Source: Atriophallophorus winterbourni
Lineage: Eukaryota; Platyhelminthes; Trematoda; Plagiorchiida; Microphallidae
NCBI GenBank assembly: GCA_013407085.1
Contig: JACCGJ010010158.1
Location: 62,001 to 126,000 of the forward strand
DNA length: 64,000 nucleotides
Reading direction: 5' to 3'
Under the pieces are notes generated by a model that was given only the letters and a program-made list of their open reading frames with translations, did not search any database and was not told where the DNA came from. Shown in pieces: positions 12,158 to 24,040 of the stretch (position 1 is its first letter; each line of letters starts with the position of its first letter). The position numbers and the translations under genes are program-made.

Positions 12158-12165
12158 CTTATATA
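12158..12165 (-). promoter_or_regulatory. TATA box of Kunitz gene A
   Basis: The minus strand reads CTCTATATAAGTCCTA; TATATAAG starts 50 bp upstream of the ATG, matching the spacing in genes B, C, D, E and F. Confidence 0.7.
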
Positions 12166-12454
12166 GAGGATTTAGTAACATTTTGTTATGTGCTATGAAT
12201 TTTGTGGAATAAATTCGATATATTGAAAACAAAATGACAATATTATTAAGGACAAATATGCTGCATAATAAATAAACCATAAGACGAACATTATTTATAT
12301 TGTAATTTAAAATGAAAAAGCTAAAAATGCAAGGTTCATTGAACATTAGTACAATGTAATAGTGGGAATCTCTACCAGACTTTCACACTTGCGTTTTGAC
12401 GTTTCAATATGCCATCAAAAAATGGTTTCCGTTCAAAAAACAAAATGTCCAATG

Positions 12455-12670
12455 TATTCTGATGTTCACATTCCCATCGCTTACGCACCGTCATTAGGTG
12501 TATACAGTAATGATCAGGTTCAGTGAGAATTGAAACAGTGGTAAACTATAAAGCAAAGTAATACTTGAACGCCACTGCTGTATTGGTTTCTTACAACAAA
12601 CCACGATGTTCAAACACGGAATCACATAGTGGAGACACTATATTTAGTTTCAGTGAGCCTTGGAACAAAG
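12455..12670 (-). repeat. Hammerhead-type ~240-bp repeat, ribozyme part decayed
   Basis: It contains the family landmarks in inverse order: GATCAGGTTCAGTGAG, GAAACAGTGGTAAAC, ACTTGAACGCCACTG, CACGATGTTCAAACACGGAA and CACATAGTGG. The core region reads CTAATGA on minus and has no GAAA box. Confidence 0.6.
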
Positions 12671-14430
12671 GACAACGTTAAACATTGTCATTCTAATTAT
12701 AGATATTTTGTTAAATATTATGAATATACATGAAGCTTTCAACGTCATTGAAGCCAGCTACACAACCAACGATCAGACGGATCAGAGCGTATATATGAAT
12801 CGGATAGCAATACAAAATGATTGGTTCTCGTATCAAACAAGTGAAAGTAAAATCAAACATTACTAGGATTTATGCTTTCTGAATCTTCTGTCACTATATT
12901 ATATGAACATGTATATTTAGATGAGCATCCAGTCCTTGAAGGCTTACAGAGATTTCCGAAACATATACGATATCTCATCATGGCTCCAAATTATTCAACC
13001 AAATCTTTCGGAAGAATGTCCGAGTAAAGTGCAAATCAAGAAAAACACGGAAATCTTAGAGATCGGCTCATTCGACTTAGATATCATATCGAAGCTGAAG
13101 TCAACTTTACACAAATCCCTCAACGCTCATCTAAACTTAGAATCTGCGCATACTACACAGTTTAAACTCGAACCCAAAACCCAGATGGTTTCCATATAAT
13201 TTCAAATTTCTGTTGATATAATATGCCGACTAAATGACTGCTACAGAATCATGATACGCATTTTGCACAATTATCCAGTAATAGATTACAACGCAATCAC
13301 ACGTCACACGATTTACTCTGAATTAGAAGAGAACATATATAGCAATGGTAACATACTTGTACAAAAGATTCTACCTTGATAACAAATAACCATGCAGCTC
13401 AATTCTGATCACTTGTGATTTCCAACGATTTTCAAGGCGTTAGAAATGATTTGCGTTCGGTAAACATTCACTCAATTTAAAAGGTAAACTTTATTGCAAT
13501 CACGTTCGTAGAAGAACCACTTAAATCCAGCGCATGTTGCTGGCAGAAGAAATATATATATTTCGTACAACCAAATCTCAACCGGTATTTGTAGTTGAGC
13601 ACTGACTACAGAAAAGGTTGTAAGTAGGACAAAAATTCATATATATTTTTTCTTTATTCATTCAATATGGTAAGCAGTTAGCAGCATTCATATCAAATAT
13701 TCTGTAACATTCGACAACATGCTTGACTTGCACAAGCAGTGGATCAATACGTCTACAAATGTGTACCGATTCCTTACTTGTTGATCGAAACACAATTAAA
13801 GTTGCAATCACGTACTAATTTAATATCCGAATAAGAATTTTTGTTGCGAGATTAATTCGGAATCAATTAGTCAATTCTGTTAAACTGATTTACTGTTAGG
13901 CCTTAGATGTTAAAGTACTTTTTTGTAATATCCTAATCTACAGCGGCATCAAATTTTCATCAAGTTAATTGCAATATGAACAATGAAATGCGTATACTGC
14001 ATCAAAGATGAACTAAAACATCACAAGCAATGCTGCTACGAGCAGAACTAATGTATTGATGAATGAAAAATCATTGAAGCCATTTTGTCGCGTATCTCAT
14101 TACTCTTTAGCTCAAACAAACCTAGTGTAATACAAATAATTATGGTATGACCAGTCTTTTGGGTACTCACATTCTCCATAGTTGGAGAACACTACCCGTT
14201 CCTGTATTACAACCATCATCAGTTGGGGACAGTAATATCAGTTTCAGTAAGCATTGAAACAGCAGATAAGTGAGAAAAAAGATATTCTAGAGTGCCACTG
14301 TGAATCAAGTTGAGAAAGCCAACCATTGAATTCACAATCTACATGGTGGATGTGAGCTCAATCTGATGAATTGAGTTCATTACGTAATGTGTAAGATTGT
14401 TGCCTACTAATAGTAGCTTCCTTCCTGTAA
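12671..14430 (-). repeat. Right arm of inverted repeat around Kunitz gene A
   Basis: It is the inverted counterpart of 8560-10950 without the RTE insertion, and is parallel to 53350-55090. It includes a hammerhead-like remnant at 14195-14250 (inverted ATCATCAGTTGGGGACAGTA). Short open frames at 12660-12866 and 12921-13199 are not preserved as frames in the other copies. Confidence 0.6.
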
Positions 14431-15390
14431 TACGTTGATCTTATGAAGTTACTGTCCGCCGTCTTTGGGAAACAAACGCTGACTCACTGGCCTAAAAAAG
14501 CACCCGTTCAGGTCATGATATTGAAATCTCGCTTTCCGGAGTTATCGGGCGCAATAATTGGAAATTCGAAAATACGGTCGTTTAGTCCATTGAGAGGTTA
14601 TAGTCTATCAAATGTGTCTGTAGGTAGATGGTGTTCCTGCCGTTACAGTATATGTGGTATTTAAATATCGCTGCCACGCAGGTATCACGCTTTGCGTTAT
14701 GCTGTGGAAACTTCATTGTTGAACGCAGTATATTTACAAAATTGGCATGATTTCTGTATCTGGTAATAGGCGCGCTGTGCACGAGCTTTACACGGAATTC
14801 GGTGGTAGTTTCATAGACATGCTCTGCATACTAGCAACCGCAGTCCAGCTTCAAGAAAATACGAATACTTTAGACAATAAAAAGCGCGTTTGACCAATTG
14901 ACGTAAACTTGTTTGTGCGATTCGTGAGTGAACGGGACTAACATCATAATGATAGACCACGTCATCAAACGAAACGTGATGGGGAGCGGTTGCTGAGTGA
15001 TGGATATGACGTTTTTAACATTGGATGCAGTGTCCTAAAGACAGTGTAATAGTCGACAAAAGTGTATACCCAACATAGTCAAAACAATTACACCCAGAAC
15101 TTGGAAAAATGACACGTTTCTAACTAATACAATAAACAGACTCACAATGCATGACTGAAAACGCGTCGTAAGTGCAAATTGGAATTGAAAGCAGCTGTTT
15201 AGAAACATTGTCCACACACACCTTGTTATATTACATGAAGAAAAATTGACATATGTATATGGCAAAAGTTATATCTGTTAAAACAATGCTATCAACCATA
15301 AACGCTTGTAAACTATTCTCATGCTACGCAAAACAATCTGTGCCCAAAATCCTTTTATACTACCGAAATTCCGTTTGCGAGAAAAACGAG
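14431..15390. other. No recognisable gene
   Basis: Only short frames without family resemblance are present. A TGTGCGATTCGTGAGTGAAC stretch near 14917 recalls the R3 repeat end. Nothing else could be assigned. Confidence 0.4.
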
Positions 15391-15394
15391 TACT

Positions 15395-15695
15395 TCAAGA
15401 CAACGGGCGCATTGCTAACCACATGACCCAGGGTAGAACACAGCTGTGCCGACATTCATCTATGGCGAGGAATTTATTACTTTTCGAAAAACATCCAATC
15501 CATCTGAAGGGCATTTATTCATTCGTATCTTGATCGTAATAGAATCGTTCAGAGTACGCAAGACAAGGTCCTTGTTGCATGGGTTGATGACAGCCTGAAG
15601 AGAATCGAATGATCGAATGCACCACACTAACTTGGAAATTGTGGAAAAGCTGTGGCTACTGGAATGACAGTAAGTAGGCTAAACATTTGAAACAT
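15395..15695 (-). pseudogene. Kunitz inhibitor gene with a single nonsense codon (copy H)
   Basis: The full two-exon architecture is present. Exon 1 is 15695-15632 with a signal peptide MFQMFSLLTVIPVATA. A 37-nt intron with GTTAGT donor and CTTCAG acceptor follows, in phase 1. Exon 2 is 15594-15395. All Kunitz spacings are correct (8, 15, 7, 12 and 3 residues between cysteines), and Cys5, 14, 38, 51 and 55 are present. The codon at the Cys30 position, however, is TAA. P1 is Leu, P1' Ala. The C-terminus runs on past Cys55 to a TGA at 15395-15397. Everything except that one codon looks functional, so it is a young pseudogene, an allele, or an assembly error. No good TATA box lies at the spacing used by the other copies, so it belongs to a distinct promoter type shared with the copy at 16282. 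Confidence 0.82.
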
Positions 15696-16139
15696 TGTAT
15701 TCGTTGCGTAAAAATTCCTTCATAATTATCGGTATTTGGTAGCAAAAACCGGTTTGTATCTGGCGTCGGAAACAAGGTGTTTAAGTGGAAATATTGCTGT
15801 GACTGTGAGTAGGCAGACGTTTGTGACTGCGCATCGTCTTGGGATTTGGGAATGTGATTCGACTATTTTTTGCCATGATCTCTCCTCAAATCCAGGCTCG
15901 TAGGCTGACGAGATTATAAACATGAATGAAGACGGCGAACCTACCTGTAGAACCAACTGCACAAAAATGAGTTATTAATTAAGTATTAACGACGATCTCC
16001 GCATTACAAAGTAACTTGTCGATTAAGTCTCAATTTTATCCCAGAGATTAAAATTTCTAACGCCAATCAAGTTCACCCAAGACGCTCAACACAAAAATTC
16101 AAATGCTACAGCCTTCGAATATGCTCGACGTTTTAAAGT

Positions 16140-16282
16140 CTCGTCGTTTATCGGGTTCGAATATTCGATGAGGGTAATATGGGTTGCTGACAGCCTGAAA
16201 TGAATGCATTATACTCAAGTGGAAATTGCGGAATTGCTGTGACTACTTAAATGATAGTTAGTAGGCAAAACATTTGAAACAT
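16140..16282 (-). pseudogene. Truncated Kunitz gene remnant (copy I)
   Basis: It is closely related to copy H. Exon 1 starts at 16282 (MFQMFCLLTII, then TAA), and the donor GT has become TT. The intron-like gap is only 24 nt, ending TTTCAG at 16195. Exon 2 begins CQQP, then loses similarity. Upstream text (16283-16335) matches 15696-15740. It is a non-functional partial duplicate of the H locus. Confidence 0.72.
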
Positions 16283-16539
16283 ATAATTCGTTGCGTGAAA
16301 ATTCCTTCATAATTATCGTTATTTGGTAGCATTTATATCGAGAAATCAAATAATTGTTGGTTACATGTTAGGCGTTAACATAGCATCATTCAAATACAAA
16401 ACATTGAAATAAATTAGGATGTAACATTTTATAAACAGCGCACTCAACAATATTTCGATAAACAATGTTGATCACCATAGATGAAAATTAAATTGGTGAA
16501 AACTGAGAAACAAGATAAAATTTGAGCACAAATTTCATT

Positions 16540-17010
16540 TTAATACAACGAAACTAGACTCGTTCATGTCTTTTGGTAGATGTCAACGATGGACGAAGAT
16601 CTGATTAGCATAAATAAACCTACCAATTCAAGAAAAGCAATTTCTCACGCGGTGCTCTTGATTAACGACAGTAATCATCCAATTGAGGGCATTTGCACGC
16701 TCTTTACGTGATCTACATTCAGTAGCCGAAGTCAGTATCTGATCTTTCAATGCATTATACTCTACTTTCAAATTAAGAATTTGAGCGCAACTTAGTCAAA
16801 ACTGGGATTTTATTGCAAATAACTAAACCTACCAATTCGAAAGACGCAATATCTCCTGCAGTGTTCACAGCAATAAACATTACTCTGTCGATCGGAGGTA
16901 TATTTACAGTGCCAGTGTGTGCTTAGTTTAGCAGCTGAAATCAATCTGTTCCTTATCCCAGATAGCTCATTTTAGGCTATTTTAAATTTTAGCTTGTGGG
17001 GACGTGACGA
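16540..17010 (-). pseudogene. Degenerate Cys-rich duplicated block, possibly Kunitz-derived
   Basis: It matches 37870-38240. On minus, 16965-16830 reads a W-H-C-K-Y segment followed by VYCCEHCRRYCVFR. The same frame at 38190-38095 gives W-N-C-K-Y and VYCCEHCGEDCIFR. The C-x3-C end resembles Cys51-Cys55 of Kunitz domains, but the spacing from the preceding Cys is three residues too long. The stretch at 16660-16720 resembles the middle of the copy H exon 2. I cannot decide between decayed Kunitz exon and unrelated peptide. Confidence 0.3.
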
Positions 17011-17099
17011 CCGTATGTTTCGTCAGGTATACTCACATAAATATTTAGGGCTTCAAGAAATCAGCTTTGACGCAAATTTACATTATCGTTCATTTTTTA

Positions 17100-17290
17100 C
17101 ATGCACCGCATGAATTAGATTTGTTTCTTCTCGCATTCATCAGGTGGATCATAATTTCAAATTTTCTTCACCAATTTTCAATTGTTTTAAACAAAAGAAG
17201 ATTTTGATCCTACTGCCCCCATGTGATGAGTGCACGCAGCAAGAAACTGATCACGGGGTGTGTTTGTATGACGGGAATGCATGTAAATTC
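17100..17290 (+). repeat. Hammerhead-type repeat (GTC type), degraded
   Basis: GATCCTACTGCCCCCATG at 17203 is followed by TGATGAGTGC, a short loop, GCAAGAAACTGATCACGG. The order and stem II (GTGC/GCA) fit the family, but the first core base and the stem III palindrome are altered. The next 500 bp (17290-17800) show no gene. Confidence 0.45.
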
Positions 17291-17814
17291 AAAATACCAT
17301 TTAGGTTTAGCGAACATAACTTTTATTTCATTTGCCACAGATACGTTTCGAAACATTTCTTATATAATCTATGTTTGTTTAGAAGATTACAAGCAAAATT
17401 CATCCCCGATAATACTGGCATAATTGGTCTCATTTGTTTTTTTATGCCAGGAGCGTATCCGTACCAATGAACTCGAACTAAACAAAGAATAATCAAAGTT
17501 TTGTTTGATAAGCATTTTCGAATGATTTACAGAAAATCGCCACCACGTTTCGTTAAATAGTAAATCGAAAATTTGATGATTTTACGTTTTTCCCTAAGTT
17601 TTTCTAAAATCATAGTCGGGTAAAAAAAAGCAAATAACCAAATGGCATCTTACGCCATGAGGGAAAACTTCCGTGATAAACAAAAAATATATTTTGTAAA
17701 ATATATGCCATATGAGAATTGATTATGAGACATTCGTTTAATTGTACAATGTGTAATAGTTTTTTGTGAATGTTAAGAGAATGCAGAAATTATAAAGGAT
17801 GTTTCGATGATTTT

Positions 17815-18793
17815 CAGGCGGAATACGAGGCTAGACGAACTATAAGAACCAGCCAGTGTGGAGTGTCAATTGTGCATATACAGAGCACATGAAAAATAAT
17901 GTATATCTTTCATTACCAATGTAGCACTGTTTCCATGATCACAAAATCTCATCATGCTGTCTCCCCCCGCTGAATTCAATCAGTCGAAGACCAATTGTGC
18001 TTTGCAAGGGATGATATTTAGGGCACAACAAAATATTGGCGGATTACAAGCGCTTTATGTGCTTGACGAATAATCATTTTGTGATTCAGTAATTGAACAT
18101 ATTGATCCGTTGTACCAATACTATTTAACCGTGGAATACAAGTTTGTCTTCGACATATAGTTTACCACTGTTTCAACATTCACTGATATTCTTATCTTTT
18201 TGTATATAACAGATAACGTTAAACTGACAGAAAATGGTGATGGTGTGTAAGTGTCAGGGATGTGAGCACCACAAATATTAGTACGATTTGTATTGCAAAT
18301 TTCACACTAAAATAATGTGGTAAAAATTAAGTACCGGTTGTGGTAAGATTCGTTTGGCAAGAGTTGTGATTCGTTATGCTAGTTTAGCGAATAAATCACG
18401 GATGCGATACTTCAAAATGTTCTCAAAATCAATAAAAAAGCTTTCGTACTCTGACCATTAAATAAAACCTGAATTCAAAAGAGAGTAATTAGAATGCATG
18501 CATGGGAGCAATAACCAGAAAACAAGATGAACAACTAGTTAATTGACGCTTAATTCTGACACAAACAAGAGTAATCATTTATGGAACGATACAACTTCTG
18601 TCGAGTAAAGTTCATACAACATTATCATTTTTAATAAGAAATCAACGAGTTTTCCTGAAGGGTTGTATGATAATGATATCACAGCGAAGAAAATAGGTAT
18701 TTCCTCGCAAAGCTCAACATGAAAACAATAACTTTCCAGCCGTGGAAGCATATATTTGTATAACCAATATATGTTTCATCCACCTGATGCTGA
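17815..18793. repeat. Duplicated 3' flank of Kunitz genes, copy 2
   Basis: Non-coding sequence matching 1830-2578 and 38660-39715, lying directly downstream of gene B. It includes degraded hammerhead-like cores near 17970 and 18215. Confidence 0.6.
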
Positions 18794-19076
18794 CTAATGT
18801 AAACACATTCTCTGACATTCTTCCTCACTCGAAAAATTGTTTTCTTTCTGCTGACATCCACCCCAGATGAATGTCTTGCATTGGTTAGACGTTGGATCGA
18901 AATAGAATCGCGTGATTGACAGACTACATGGTCCTATATCTATCGGTTGAATACAGGCTAGAAAACGAGATTCAAAACGTGTTCCACTTACGATGTGCTT
19001 GAAACTTGTTTTCTGAATCTTGAGGCCCAGCAACAACTAGTGACGTTATAGTAAGTAGTACGACAATTCGTAACAT
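18794..19076 (-). CDS. Secreted single-domain Kunitz protease inhibitor (gene B)
   Basis: Two exons: 19076-18992 and 18957-18794, separated by a 34-nt GTAAGT..TCTAG intron in phase 1; 82 residues. Exon 1 encodes a signal peptide (MLRIVVLLTITSLVVAGP) plus about ten linker residues. Exon 2 encodes one complete Kunitz domain: Cys5, IDIGP, Cys14, RFYFD, Cys30, WGG, Cys38, ENNF, Cys51 and Cys55, ending LH. All six cysteines and the Gly-Pro before Cys14 are present. P1 is Ser and P1' Leu, so a chymotrypsin- or elastase-like target is possible but unproven. The start is the only ATG placing a signal peptide in frame, 49 bp below a TATA-like box. No poly(A) signal of AATAAA form was seen nearby. It probably acts extracellularly against host or parasite serine proteases, as known for fluke Kunitz proteins. 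Confidence 0.88.
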
Positions 19077-19117
19077 TTTAGACTTCGTGTGAATTTTTGG
19101 TCAGGTCTCAGGTAGGA

Positions 19118-19125
19118 CTTAAATA
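19118..19125 (-). promoter_or_regulatory. TATA-like box of Kunitz gene B
   Basis: The minus strand reads ATCTATTTAAGTCCTACC; TATTTAAG starts 49 bp upstream of the ATG. Confidence 0.65.
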
Positions 19126-19141
19126 GATTATGTAATTGCTC

Positions 19142-19160
19142 ACGTGCTGGGCGTTAACCT
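19142..19160 (-). promoter_or_regulatory. Conserved upstream element of Kunitz genes B, C, D, F
   Basis: The minus strand reads CAGGTTAACGCCCAGCACG. Versions occur above the TATA box of gene C (about 40070-40090), D (47274-47292) and F (61473-61491). No binding factor is assigned. Confidence 0.45.
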
Positions 19161-20159
19161 GTAACTGTTTGATACATAGCGAACAGAACGAAAAAAATAT
19201 AAACGTTATCTGCAATATTTATAAAACAGATCACGTGACAAAAGTATCAAATCGTGTTGATGATTATTCGATCAAATACAACAGCAGTATATTATGTGAA
19301 TCATCACCATTGATTGAAAGGATATTATTCACCAACAATCAACCAAATATTCAGCCTTGTGACTTTGACAGTACCGACCACACAGAGAGGAAGGGAACTG
19401 TCAACTTATAACGTAAGTGGACAGAACGATTAAGTACACATTACAAAAGATTATGCGGATGATATCATATAACTTAATGACGAAGGCTTATCATGGTTGA
19501 ATGTCGAATTTAGCGAACACGAACTAACAACCTATCATCTCAATTTTATATAGAAAATCGTTTGTCTGTCGAATATCATTCAGAGATTTACTCACGGATA
19601 TTAAGCGGTCAGCAAACAATGCGTTACCAGACCTCAAAAAATTCGCATCGGGTTGAATGCTGATACATGTTAGCAACAATATTGTGGAAGGTTATTATCT
19701 CACGCAAACACATGCTTGTCCAAATATGCATTCAGAGATTTACTAAAAAAGTCAACGGTTTGAGTTTATCTCGCATGATTCCAAAAACTGATCCATGGGT
19801 GCATCGTGGGGGACGAAAATTGATATTTTCAGCGGTTTTCAAACTGCTGTGCTTGTTAGTAAAGTTTGAACGGGTGAGAAAATTTTGTAAACGGCATCAT
19901 TGGTTGTTTGTTTAATTGATCGCTATCCAAATGAATATTTCTGTTTATGTTTATCATATATTTTCGGCTGAATTGAAGTTTAATTTTCTGGAGCGCATTT
20001 CGTATGGATAATTAGAATGTCATAGGGCGAGCTTTGTCACTCTTTCGTGTAAACTATCAAACATGTGAATATCGTTGATCATGAAGAATTTCATGGTGAT
20101 ATCACATATTTGATATTATGGTGAATTAAGCTATAAATCAACTTGCCGATTATTTTGAC
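19161..20159. repeat. Intergenic block shared with 40075-40560
   Basis: 19161-19560 matches the 5' flank of gene C. An open frame at 19136-19411 is not conserved: the equivalent sequence near 40070 has stops in the same frame. No gene is called. 19560-20159 holds nothing recognisable. Confidence 0.5.
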
Positions 20160-22281
20160 ATCAAACGAATTCAGGGCTGTTCTAAGGAGAACCAAATGTT
20201 CTTCCAGATTTGCTGGAACCATGTCGATGTTGCATAGATTTCTCTAATTCGGGTTAAACGTTATGAAACAATATTTATTGTTACGATTGTTCCCATGGTG
20301 CTTTTAAATAAGGCTCACTGAAATGAAAACTAACTTTTTGCATAACACATACAATAAAGATGAAAATTGTCTCTCGAAAATGATCTCTTAGATAATAGAC
20401 ATGTCATCGTTCTCCAGCACAACACAAGACAAATAGGCGCTGACTCGTCCGAGGACAAAACTACTAAACTGCGAGAGATTTCGGGATTCCTGAAAATTGC
20501 ATTCAACGAGTCAGGTTCCAAATCAAAAAACAACTAATAAAATAAACGACGTGATCTGAATAATGGAAGAACAAGGCTTGACTATTTTTATTTAGAAAGT
20601 GTGGAAATTGACATGGGGCAGGGTATTACATGCCCAAGGACAGATGTAAGAGGAATTGTTATTTAACGGCGATGTGAACCGAACGTGGGCTATTCGAACA
20701 ACAGTCCTTGGCAAATCACAAAAGCAATGAGCTAAACAAAACATTCTGACGATTATAATGTGAAACCTGCAAAAACACATTTCGCAAGGATCACATAAGA
20801 AGTGTTCGGGTGTCAATTTGTTGTGATACAATTGCCTAAAGAGAGCGAGAGGTGCTTTCGGACGGTTTGTTCAGGTGAGACAAACGTGAAGAAAACCGGT
20901 TGGTACGGAATAGCTTGACAACTCAGATTGATATGTGAATCGGTGGTGTAACGATGAATGTGTCTATCGCGATTAGAGTATTTACGTATAGGTGAGCTAC
21001 TATCTGTAAATTTGTGTTAGGTGAGTGATGAACACTCAAGTAATTGACGTTATCTTGCTTCGTTTAAAATGGGGGATTTGATTGTTGACTCCGTATTCTT
21101 AGTGACCAAGGTAATTCGAACTCAACTATATTTTATTTCTTCACGTTTGAAAATGTTCTTCATTTCTCTACAGTTTATGACGTTCCTCTTGAATCAGTTA
21201 TTACTAATGCTAAACAAATTTCTGATTCTGGTAAGTTTGCTATCATTGGTAGTTCTGAACATCATACAATCAAACTTTCATGAACTCGGAGTTTCAAGGT
21301 ATATGATCTTGAAACATGTTATCTTATTTTGCGTTTTGACATTTGTCGTCTGAAGGAATATATTTTTGTTAGTCCTTATTGTACATCGCTATTAGAATTG
21401 TGAAACGAATCCGTGTGTTGTCCAGTATGGCATTCTGATATCCGTTTTAACCCTTATAGAGCTAACATAAAATACGCCGTTGGTGTTGCCTTGACATTGT
21501 ACCACAATAGTCGAGTCAATCACCGTTATTAGGAATCAATGATTACAAATGATGATTTATGGTCATCATAAATTTGTCTATTTTGTTTGAATACGCGAAA
21601 GTGCAAATAATTGATATTGTGCAATTTGATTTGACATAGTGGCTCAGCTCAGCCTTAAAACAATGATCGTCTTTCATTTGATGTTTATGTGTTTGTTAGA
21701 TGCAGTAGCCTCAAGTATCGTTAAATTACAAAGAATGACATTCTTAGTTGGATCAAAGAACGTTTTCCGGCATTCATTTTATTCTCTTCGCCCCCTGTCT
21801 CTCTCCTCCCCACCAAATTTGATTAACTTCTTTGTTTTTCATCACCTCATTCAACACCTACATTTTGTGGATAAAATAATGTAACTTGATTAAAATTGGT
21901 GTGGGTCAACAAAATTATATTAAGTTTTATTCTCCCTCGAACTCTGGTAGCTGTTTGCTATGATATGGATGCAATTTTTACGAATCAGGCTTCGAGGCGG
22001 GAAAAGTGCTAATTCTGGACAAAGTAAACTATTGGTAGCTAGAAATTCAACTTCTCCTTAATTCCATGAAATGCCACATGTTGAACATTGGCGATTATGA
22101 ATTTCTCAAAATTCTCTCCACGTGCACTGTCTTTCGTGGACCACTAAACAAAAGGATTTGTCTGTTTGAGGGTCAGAAACACCCTATGGGAAACGCAAAA
22201 CTGTGATTCTGCTCACTTTGAACCATCACAGAAATGCACAAATAACATTCATGTAAATACGTAAGTGATACGCAGAATGGA

Positions 22282-22336
<55 letters not shown>

Positions 22337-22860
22337 ATTAAATATGATGATGCGATTCTGCACAAAATGCACCATCGAACTACTAAGCTTGTCGCCGGAC
22401 TAGTCCGAGAACCATACAATAGAGAATTTAAACCTTGAATCTATTCGATGATAATGTCTTCAACTCAGATATGAAATAAATTTGGCTCACACTATTTCGA
22501 CCAGAGCAAATCACCATTTGCAATGTTTATATAATTTGAAATTTGTCTCATTCACGACTCAAATGTAGATGAATGTTGGCCGTGTTAGTTTGTTTTACAT
22601 TCAACAATCTATCCTGTTTCGGTGTAAACAACACAAACATGTTTAATAGAAACCCTAATGAATTTTCGACACTAAACCCACTTTGCGAAGAAAGCTACAA
22701 TTCTTGACCACATGGATCCACATGTATCACCGCAATGTGCAGACGAACAAGATTACCGTCCATTGAATTTTTCACGACTCTTGAAATGGTCAGTAAATAA
22801 AGAAATCCCATATTCGACTTGTTATTATATTACTTGATCAAAACTATGCTGTGTTTTTCC
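20160..22860 (+). repeat. Long duplicated non-coding unit, copy 2, first part
   Basis: It matches 2750-6290 (direct) and 60400-57800 (inverted). Landmarks are GATATGTGAATCGGTGGTGT at 20930 and CATTTGTCGTCTGAAGG at 21340. Open frames at 21069-21353 and 21639-21884 are low-complexity and hydrophobic, and lie where other copies have no frame, so no gene is called. Confidence 0.6.
22282..22334. repeat. (AT)n microsatellite
   Basis: About 26 AT dinucleotides, with one phase slip near 22305. Confidence 0.95.
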
Positions 22861-22869
22861 TCGAAGCGA

Positions 22870-23250
22870 CATGCGTTTTGACCTAGTGGAATTGAATTTA
22901 ATGCAATTAACTTCCTCAATTCATGCAATTTCTAACTTTCTACAATCAGATTCGTCCATCCACGGAACTCACAACACAATCGAACGCACTTTACAAAAAA
23001 TATCGTCTGTTCGCTAATCTTGTTGCTTCAAAACTGGCATAATTATGTTTTATCTTCGCACAAATTGTCAGTCGATTTTTCCAACCCGTACAATTCGAAT
23101 CACTCAGCACACTAAGTTCAATTGACGGAATCCGAGATGTTATTCATCATTTAAAATCGCTTGAAGTTGTTTTCATCTAATGCTGTTTTCAAACAGTCAT
23201 TCTTTCGAACCATTTTCATCCATCCATTTAATGAATCTCTCAAAATAACA
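22870..23250 (-). repeat. Dispersed repeat R3, copy 2
   Basis: Same orientation and relative place as 6300-6775 within the long unit; inverted relative to 57440-57740. No conserved frame. Confidence 0.5.
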
Positions 23251-23289
23251 AAACACTCATTTGAAGGTGCACACGCCACTGTTTGTTAA

Positions 23290-23495
23290 GTGATTCTCAA
23301 TATGTTGATCTTCTCCTGGATTAAGACATTTTGCGCATAATAGTGTAAAACATGTTTCATGCGCACGTGATATGATGATAAGATGTTCAACCTGAACTGC
23401 TTCAGAGCACAAACAGAGCTGCATTGTGTGCTAATCATTGACCTACTTTCGCCGATGATGCAGCCATTTTTGCTCACACAAAAAAAACTGCCAGT
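23290..23495 (+). pseudogene. RTE-type reverse transcriptase palm fragment
   Basis: Plus-strand residues YDDKMFNLNCFRAQTE and, after a frameshift, FADDAAIFAHT correspond to the RTE palm. The inverted homologue is 56627-56880. The element interrupts the long unit and is absent from copy 1 near 7150-7200. Confidence 0.7.
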
Positions 23496-24040
23496 CACTA
23501 ACGAACTGTTTTTCGTCGGCACGCAAAGCGATTGGGCTGACTAACAGCATGAGCATGACAAAAGTTTCAGATCACGGGACTGTATCGCCCTCCATTATCA
23601 CTGTTTTTAAACAGTTATAAAACACTACATCATTTAACGTATCTTAGTTTATTCATTAGGGATAACCTCACGCTAGACACGGAGGTTGAAAAGTGCGTTA
23701 GCAAAGCAGCAGCCCATTTGTCCCGTTTACCACTCGTATATGAGCAAACTACGAATTGTAAACAAAAATGAGAATAAAATATAGAGTTCTTGCGTACTCA
23801 ATGTTTTCCTTTATGACAATGCAGTTTGACCCACACAGGCAAGACACAAACGGAAGCTTAATCATTTCCAATTACGAAGCATCCCTGAATTTTGAACATA
23901 TCGTGGATTAGCAAAGTGACTAATGCTTGAAAGCTTTCAAACTCTGGCCTATTGAACAAATTCAACTTACTACGACAGCACACCTATCCTGGCTTCAGAC
24001 ATTTGTAAAAAAATAAAATAGTTTTTTCACACGAAATACC
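23496..24040 (+). repeat. Long duplicated unit, copy 2, second part
   Basis: 23500-23720 matches 7200-7440; 23830-24030 recalls 4560-4720. No gene seen. Confidence 0.5.

Noticed and set aside
15395..15695. Selenocysteine readthrough at the Cys30 position of Kunitz copy H
   Set aside because: The codon is TAA, not TGA, so selenocysteine insertion does not apply.
17144..17470. Cys-containing 108-residue frame
   Set aside because: It runs through a hammerhead-type repeat; the cysteines fall in repeat text and the frame is not shared by other repeat copies.
19136..19411. 91-residue frame upstream of Kunitz gene B
   Set aside because: The duplicated sequence upstream of gene C has stops in the same frame, so it is not conserved as protein.
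21069..21353. Hydrophobic 94-residue frame
   Set aside because: AT-rich chance frame in the duplicated unit; not preserved in the homologous sequence near 3.7 kb or the inverted copy.
21639..21884. 81-residue frame with a signal-like start
   Set aside because: Low-complexity Leu/Phe/Ser content, no cysteine framework, and no frame at the equivalent positions of the other copies.
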